Below are positions 6,837-10,692 of a stretch of 10,692 bases of DNA, one piece after another (position 1 is the stretch's first letter; each line of letters starts with the position of its first letter). The notes under the pieces are model-generated. The model worked only from the letters and a program-made list of their open reading frames with translations. It ran no database searches and had not been told where the DNA came from. Source of the DNA: Nitrospira sp. (GTDB lineage Bacteria; Nitrospirota; Nitrospiria; Nitrospirales; Nitrospiraceae); assembly GCA_015904055.1 (NCBI GenBank), contig JABMDE010000044.1, positions 15,030-25,721 on the forward strand, in the 5' to 3' direction. The position numbers were made by a program, and so were the translations under genes.

Positions 6837-6972
6837 GGCAACGCATCCGGCCCACATGGCGTCTCTGCAATTCATTGAGTTCGTGATCTAAGCGATGGTG
6901 CAAGACTTCCAGTTCCCGAAACTCCGAGTTTGCTTGGCGAAGCCGTTCGACAATTGCATCGTCTGTCAACAT
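6640..6972 (-). CDS. DUF465/YdcH-like small protein, 3' end lost, run-on frame into tatC
   Basis: A strong ribosome site (AGGAGGTG, 6984-6977) sits four bases before the ATG at 6972-6970. The first 40 codons (to about 6853) read as a DUF465-type small coiled protein, with FRELEVLHHRLDHELNELQR resembling the first helix of that family. Family members usually continue with a second basic helix to about 60-75 residues. Here the frame instead passes straight into the start of tatC in a different frame, and the remaining 70 codons (GRMRCHGSL onward, ending at 6640) are antiphase tatC sequence with no protein character. The likely reading is a deletion that removed the 3' end and the gap to tatC. 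The function of the family is not established; intact members are small and cytosolic. The boundary of the real sequence is uncertain by a few codons. Confidence 0.5.
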   Translation of the reverse strand: MLTDDAIVERLRQANSEFRELEVLHHRLDHELNELQRRHVGRMRCHGSLHQSACCPYSDRQASIGRHRGDYSCLLDRDLLLLRPDGGMAESAFSEPAGLLWTDGSPVRLY

Positions 6973-6976
6973 GCGG

Positions 6977-6984
6977 CACCTCCT
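6977..6984 (-). promoter_or_regulatory. Strong ribosome binding site that fixes the start of the DUF465-like gene
   Basis: AGGAGGTG is close to a full anti-Shine-Dalgarno match, four bases from the ATG at 6972. It supports a genuine translated gene here rather than a tatC leader, although the downstream part of that gene is missing. Confidence 0.6.
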
Positions 6985-7044
6985 CGGTTAAATTACCATG
7001 CTGGAATGACTCCATCTCCTTCTGTAATGCGGGCGTACCGAGAG

Positions 7045-7542
7045 CTAGCTCGGCATCACCAGTGGATCCATAGCCATCAATACCGCGTCTTCAATTGGAT
7101 TCGTATAATAACTGCGGCGGGTACTAACCGGAACAAAGCCCAACTGCCGATAGAGACACTGCGCGGACTCATTTGATGCACGCACTTCAAGTACCGCACG
7201 AGTAGCCGCGTGGGCCAACCCCATACTGATGGCCTCGGTTGCAAGCGCCCGTCCGACTCCCCGCCTCCGCATCGATGCATGCACGGCCAGGTTCATCAGT
7301 CGCAGTTCTTCAAACACGATCCAAAAGCAGTGGTACCCAACAATCGTCCCGTCTGACAGCACCGTGTCCTGGTGAACCGTCGCAACAACAAACCGGGCGA
7401 ATTGGTTACCGGTCAGTTCAGCTTCCAGCATTTTGCGCGTCCAGGGGGCAGAGAAGCAAGCTTCTTCTAACTCAAGAATTTCCGACAGCATGTCCGCAGT
7501 CGCCGGAACAATCCGATATGCCTCAGAAAACTCACGCGCCAT
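7045..7542 (-). CDS. rimI: RimI-type ribosomal-protein N-terminal acetyltransferase (GNAT)
   Basis: The protein has 165 residues from the ATG at 7542-7540. Family role: acetyl-CoA-dependent acetylation of the N-terminal amino group of ribosomal protein S18 or other proteins. The GNAT features are in order: ACFSAPWT (28-35), a strand-turn with GYHCFWIV (69-76), the acetyl-CoA loop RRRGVG (92-97), LEVRASN with Glu119 (118-124), LYRQLGF (130-136) and RRSYYT..EDAVLM (142-156), which matches the RimI C-terminus. The start overlaps tsaB by 11 nt and has GGAAGG a few bases upstream. The frame is open further upstream inside tsaB, but that part is not GNAT-like. The tsaB-rimI pairing is common in bacteria and supports both calls. 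Confidence 0.9.
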   Translation of the reverse strand: MAREFSEAYRIVPATADMLSEILELEEACFSAPWTRKMLEAELTGNQFARFVVATVHQDTVLSDGTIVGYHCFWIVFEELRLMNLAVHASMRRRGVGRALATEAISMGLAHAATRAVLEVRASNESAQCLYRQLGFVPVSTRRSYYTNPIEDAVLMAMDPLVMPS

Positions 7543-8344
7543 GCGGCCTTCCCGGACGAGATCCCTGCCCTTTCCGTTGATGCCCCCTGGCCGACTGTCT
7601 GGAAGCTGTACCCGCGACCCGCTCCTGCCGGCGGGCTGTCGCAGAGAGCCCGCCCGACTGTTCGTATTTGAGCTCTGCCTCCGTCCGTTGAACGTAGCGC
7701 GGTGCCACACAATCGCCTGCGATGTCGCCTCGTCGAAGCCGGTGCATACCCAGAATAGCGACATTGACTGCAGATGGTTGCGCAGCATCCTGCGGTCCCA
7801 ATGAGACCGTCGTGTTCATAGACAGTGCCGCACGGATCTCTGATTCCATGGACACCCATCCATCGCCGAACACCAATGCATGTTCAGGAAGACTCCTGGC
7901 CAACACGTCTGGTGGGCCGACATGTTCTGACAGAGTGCACTCCAGTCTTCCTTCAACCTGCCGGCGAAAGATCGCCCAATACAGTTCCCCTTTACGGCTC
8001 GTCACGATTGGACAGATCGGAAGCATGGTCGATTTCACGCCCCAGGCCATCGCCTCCAGCGTCGGAACCAAGGCAAGCGGAAGACCAGTCGCAGCCCGCA
8101 GTCCCAAGCATGTCGCCACCCCTACTCGAATGCCTGTAAACGAACCGGGGCCGATCGAACAGGCCAGACCATCAAGACTGCTGAGCTGTAGACCGGCCTC
8201 TGCAAGCATCCGATCGATGGAGGGCAGGAGCAACAGGCCATGAGCACCGCCGGCATCCTGATCCCGCCTGGCTAAGACAATGTCGTCCTCCAGAATGGCG
8301 ACACTCTGCCACGGCGTCGCTGTTTCAACCGCCAAAATCTTCAT
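7532..8344 (-). CDS. tsaB: TsaB, tRNA threonylcarbamoyladenosine (t6A) biosynthesis protein
   Basis: The protein has 270 residues. It opens MKILAVETATPWQSVAILED and carries GPGSFTGIR (65-73), the hallmark of the ASKHA-fold TsaB/TsaD family, followed by the P-TLEAMAWG segment (94-102). TsaB is the non-catalytic partner of TsaD that, with TsaE and TsaC, makes t6A37 on ANN-decoding tRNAs in the cytosol. The usual end of the family is reached at VAPRYVQRTEAELKY (213-227). A further 43 basic, low-complexity residues (Arg, Gly, Ser, Gln) follow, making it longer than the roughly 230 residues of E. coli TsaB. This tail covers the rimI ribosome site and start. The gene starts six bases after the upstream lipoprotein stop, so the genes are probably co-transcribed. 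Confidence 0.93.
   Translation of the reverse strand: MKILAVETATPWQSVAILEDDIVLARRDQDAGGAHGLLLLPSIDRMLAEAGLQLSSLDGLACSIGPGSFTGIRVGVATCLGLRAATGLPLALVPTLEAMAWGVKSTMLPICPIVTSRKGELYWAIFRRQVEGRLECTLSEHVGPPDVLARSLPEHALVFGDGWVSMESEIRAALSMNTTVSLGPQDAAQPSAVNVAILGMHRLRRGDIAGDCVAPRYVQRTEAELKYEQSGGLSATARRQERVAGTASRQSARGHQRKGQGSRPGRPHGA
7630..7654. repeat. GC-rich hairpin inside the 3' tail of tsaB
   Basis: GGCGGGCT (7630-7637) and AGCCCGCC (7647-7654) form a perfect 8-bp stem with a 9-nt loop. On the minus-strand message it lies in the unusual tsaB tail, about 90 nt before the rimI start. It has no T-run and cannot be called a terminator. It may affect the rimI level, or it may be a relic of a palindromic repeat that extended tsaB. 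Confidence 0.4.
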
Positions 8345-8350
8345 GAGTGA

Positions 8351-9178
8351 TTACAACACCTGCCCCAGATCTTCCGTCTTGATCGCCTGATTCGTCAGCA
8401 TTTCATGGAACGTAACCTGCACACTCCCCTGTCCACGACCATCTTCGAGAGAAATTTTGAACGGCCGGAGCAACTGAGTCGACGCCATCGCCTTCGCCGG
8501 CAACGACCGGTCCGCCGGCTCCTCGATCGGTCGAAAATCCTCATAGTGAATCGTCGCATCCACTTCACCGGTCTCCGTCAGACGGTCTTCCTGCACGACG
8601 AGTAAGGTTCGCCGGTCGAACCATAACCGGCGAGCCAGCACCGGTTGCATCGCTGAACCGTTCACGGGCGCATACACATCCAGCCGATAGCGATCCCCCT
8701 CGTCCACCAGCTTTACGGTTTCTCCCTTCGCAATCGTACCGGTACCGAGCACACCGCCCACAGCCCAGACACTCAGCTGAAACGGGCGTGCGAGCTTCCC
8801 CATCTCGGCCATTTCCGATTGGTGGCCGCTCAACACCCGTCCCAGGGTTGGAAGTCTCAGCTTATACACATCATCCGCTTGAACGAACTCAAACAATTCG
8901 CTTCCAATGCTGGTAAAACCCCGAAGCCGCAAGGCATTGGGACGGCGATAATACACCGCGCCCTCAACTCGCGAGGCGATGGGAATGAACCCGCCGCGCA
9001 CCTTGGCACTGAACAACCCTTTCATCGAATGGATCGCAGCTTCCCGCTGCCGCAGCAAGACCGTTAACTCCTCCGCCGTCGCCCGCTTGAACGTCCCCTG
9101 CGGCGCAGATCGAAACACTGTGCAGCCCATGCCAGTCAGTAGTACCGCCGCAACACATACACCGACAATGGATCGCAT
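8351..9178 (-). CDS. Putative outer-membrane lipoprotein, LolB/DUF4292-like
   Basis: The protein has 275 residues from the ATG at 9178-9176, chosen because GGAAG lies just upstream and a lipoprotein signal follows directly (MRSIVGVCVAAVLLTGMGC, Cys19). The lipobox is slightly atypical, with Gly-Met-Gly before the Cys. The mature part starts with a helix (ATAEELTVLLRQREAAIHSM) and then strands (GLFSAKVRGG, RVEGAVYYRRPNALRLRGFT, ELFEFVQADDVYKLRLP). This is the pattern of the LolA/LolB half-barrel fold seen in DUF4292 proteins. A role in lipid or lipoprotein handling at the outer membrane is inference from fold resemblance. The frame stays open to 9355 through the palindrome at 9214-9311, but that stretch has no protein character. 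It is followed at six bases by tsaB. Confidence 0.78.
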   Translation of the reverse strand: MRSIVGVCVAAVLLTGMGCTVFRSAPQGTFKRATAEELTVLLRQREAAIHSMKGLFSAKVRGGFIPIASRVEGAVYYRRPNALRLRGFTSIGSELFEFVQADDVYKLRLPTLGRVLSGHQSEMAEMGKLARPFQLSVWAVGGVLGTGTIAKGETVKLVDEGDRYRLDVYAPVNGSAMQPVLARRLWFDRRTLLVVQEDRLTETGEVDATIHYEDFRPIEEPADRSLPAKAMASTQLLRPFKISLEDGRGQGSVQVTFHEMLTNQAIKTEDLGQVL

Positions 9179-9213
9179 CACACTACTTCCAATAACTCCC
9201 GCCCGTTTCTTGA

Positions 9214-9311
9214 GAACAGGGGCACAGGCATGACTCTCCTGCGCGCATTGAATGAGGCCCTTCTTAGGACGCGCATTCAGCGAGCACAGAGACGTGCCTG
9301 TGACCCTGTTC
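9214..9311. repeat. 98-bp imperfect palindrome between radA and the lipoprotein gene (REP/MITE-like)
   Basis: Arms 9214-9237 and 9288-9311 are inverted repeats pairing at 21 of 24 positions. The outer 17 (GAACAGGGGCACAGGCA against TGCCTGTGACCCTGTTC) have one mismatch. Inside are a second inverted repeat (TGAATG 9249-9254, CATTCA 9274-9279) and a direct repeat CGCGCATT (9242-9249, 9270-9277). It begins nine bases after the radA stop. It has no T-run and its 50-nt interior argues against a plain terminator. The shape fits a short non-autonomous palindromic element. No transposase and no clear target duplication are seen. Confidence 0.6.
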
Positions 9312-9320
9312 CCCTCCCCC

Positions 9321-10682
9321 CTACGCCAACACCACATCCAGCGCCTCTCGCACATCCTGAATTCCGACCAGTTCCATACCGTCGATCGGATCGAGTTTCG
9401 TAAGATTCCGCTCAGGCAACAGACAGCGCTTGAATCCCATCTTCGCCGCCTCGCGAATGCGCAACTCAGCTTGGCTCACCGCGCGCACTTCCCCGCCGAG
9501 TCCCACTTCACCGAGAATCAGGAGGCCCGGCTCAATCGGCATCTCGCGCAGACTCGACGTCACCGCCGCAACAAGCCCCAGATCGATTGCGGGTTCATCG
9601 ATATGCATACCACCGACCACATTCACGTAGACATCCTGTCCGGAGAGATGCAGCCCCAGCCGTTTTTCCATCACCGCGAGCAACAACGATACCCGGTTGA
9701 GCTCTACTCCATTCGCCATTCGTTTCGGCATAGCGTAACTCGTCGAGGACACCAGTGCTTGCAACTCGACTAAGATCGGCCTGGTCCCTTCGAGGCTCGA
9801 CACCACGACCGACCCCGTGCTGCGCTGCGGCCGCTCGGCCAAAAATAGCTCCGAGGGATTGGTGACTTCCTCCAGCCCCCCGTCCTTCATTTCGAACACG
9901 CCGATTTCGTTCGTCGAACCGAATCGGTTCTTCACGGCACGGAGGATGCGATAGCTGTGTCCTTTGTCTCCTTCAAAATAGAGCACGGTATCAACGATAT
10001 GCTCCAGCAATCGCGGTCCGGCAATGGCCCCTTCCTTCGTCACATGACCGATGATGAAGACCGGGACTCCTGCACGCTTGGCAAACCACATAAGCTGGCC
10101 GGCGACTTCTTGCACCTGGCTGATGCTGCCCGGCGCGGACGTGATCTGCTCCGTGTATACCGTTTGAATCGAATCCACCACCACGGCGGCCGGTTGAATC
10201 TCCTGAATGGCTTTCAAGATCTGTTCGAGAGAGGTCTCTGCCAGAATCAGCAGATTGGGGTGGTCGATGCCCAACCGTTGCCCTCGCATTTTGATCTGGC
10301 GAGGCGATTCTTCTCCTGACACATAGAGAACAGGTTGCGCAGGTGAGGCCAACCGAGGCAGTGCCTGAAGCAGCAACGTCGTTTTGCCGATTCCGGGATC
10401 GCCGCCGATCAAGATCACCGAGCCTGGGATTACACCGCCACCCAGCACCCGGTCGAATTCACCGATGCGGGTCAGCCGGCGATCCTCACCCACCACCTCG
10501 ATCTCGCCGATCGGCGTGGCCGGGACCGAGGCAGCCTTCATCACCATGGGACGGCCCTTGCCGGTAGCCGCCTGCCGCTCTTCTTTCATCGTGTTCCAGC
10601 CGCCGCAGTCAGGACAACGACCGAGCCATCGAAGCGATTGATGACCGCACGATTGACAGGAAAAACTGGTTTTCGCTTTCAA
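9321..10682 (-). CDS. radA: DNA repair protein RadA (Sms)
   Basis: The protein has 453 residues. An N-terminal zinc finger has Cys at 9, 12, 23 and 26 (CQSCG, CPDCGGW). The RecA-like ATPase follows with Walker A GGDPGIGKTT (93-102), GEES (123-126), Walker B VVVDS (167-171) and the RadA-specific KNRFG (251-255). The C-terminal Lon-like domain spans about 290-453 (NVVGG, ILGEVGLGGEVR) and ends normally. RadA is a hexameric DNA-dependent ATPase that promotes branch migration and recombination intermediate processing. The start is uncertain. The best in-window codon is a TTG at 10682, which puts the zinc finger at the usual distance from the N-terminus. It has no clear ribosome site, and the frame stays open to the window edge, so a start a few codons further upstream is possible. 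It heads the visible minus-strand gene run. Confidence 0.95.
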   Translation of the reverse strand: MKAKTSFSCQSCGHQSLRWLGRCPDCGGWNTMKEERQAATGKGRPMVMKAASVPATPIGEIEVVGEDRRLTRIGEFDRVLGGGVIPGSVILIGGDPGIGKTTLLLQALPRLASPAQPVLYVSGEESPRQIKMRGQRLGIDHPNLLILAETSLEQILKAIQEIQPAAVVVDSIQTVYTEQITSAPGSISQVQEVAGQLMWFAKRAGVPVFIIGHVTKEGAIAGPRLLEHIVDTVLYFEGDKGHSYRILRAVKNRFGSTNEIGVFEMKDGGLEEVTNPSELFLAERPQRSTGSVVVSSLEGTRPILVELQALVSSTSYAMPKRMANGVELNRVSLLLAVMEKRLGLHLSGQDVYVNVVGGMHIDEPAIDLGLVAAVTSSLREMPIEPGLLILGEVGLGGEVRAVSQAELRIREAAKMGFKRCLLPERNLTKLDPIDGMELVGIQDVREALDVVLA

Positions 10683-10692
10683 CGAAAGCCCC

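Noticed and set aside
7038..7053. Hairpin CCGAG/CTCGG over the rimI stop codon as a terminator
   Set aside because: The stem is only 5 bp, there is no T-run on the minus strand, and tightly spaced genes on the same strand follow.
7543..7788. Upstream extension of rimI to an ATG at 7788
   Set aside because: The 82 extra residues lie wholly inside tsaB in another frame and have no GNAT similarity. The ATG at 7542 matches normal RimI length.
9179..9355. Upstream extension of the LolB-like lipoprotein to an earlier ATG at 9355
   Set aside because: It would start inside radA, run through the palindrome and bury the lipoprotein signal at residue 60. The ATG at 9178 has a good Shine-Dalgarno and a signal peptide.
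9252..9773. 173-codon plus-strand frame opposite radA
   Set aside because: It is the complement of conserved RadA coding sequence plus the palindrome; the His/Arg-rich translation is typical of antisense shadow frames.

Overview
The window looks like a stretch of ordinary bacterial chromosome, most likely from the Nitrospirota (Nitrospira-like). That assignment is inference from the feel of the proteins, the fairly high GC content and the presence of ClpC, a DUF465-type small protein and an adrenodoxin-reductase-type flavoprotein. It has not been tested by any search. I see no RNA gene, CRISPR array, transposase, phage gene or defence system, and no convincing new multi-gene system.

Layout. 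Positions 1-85 hold the first 28 codons of clpC on the minus strand. It is divergent from nadK (345-1205, plus), and each gene has a recognisable sigma70-type promoter. nadK converges on an FAD/NADP oxidoreductase (1224-2570, minus), with a hairpin over the nadK stop codon. The oxidoreductase is divergent from a DPM1-like glycosyltransferase (2796-3749, plus). Their shared 225-bp spacer carries two promoters, and a perfect 6-bp-arm dyad lies inside the oxidoreductase promoter.

From 3789 to the end all genes are on the minus strand and closely packed. In transcription order they are: radA; a LolB/DUF4292-like lipoprotein; tsaB; rimI; a DUF465/YdcH-like small protein; tatC; a secreted seven-bladed beta-propeller; a cyclophilin-type prolyl isomerase; and a lipoprotein of unknown function. 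tsaB and rimI overlap by 11 nt. tatC and the propeller overlap by 4 nt. Themes are DNA repair (RadA), tRNA t6A synthesis and ribosomal-protein acetylation (TsaB, RimI), and envelope export and folding (TatC, propeller, PPIase, lipoproteins).

Three things stand out. First, three neighbouring genes (the DUF465 protein, tatC and the PPIase) each appear to have lost a short internal or 3' piece, leaving reading frames that no longer join. This is either local gene decay or a consensus/assembly problem. Second, a 98-bp imperfect palindrome with 24-nt arms sits between radA and the next gene and resembles a REP/MITE-type element. Third, the oxidoreductase promoter has an operator-like dyad between its -35 and -10 boxes.
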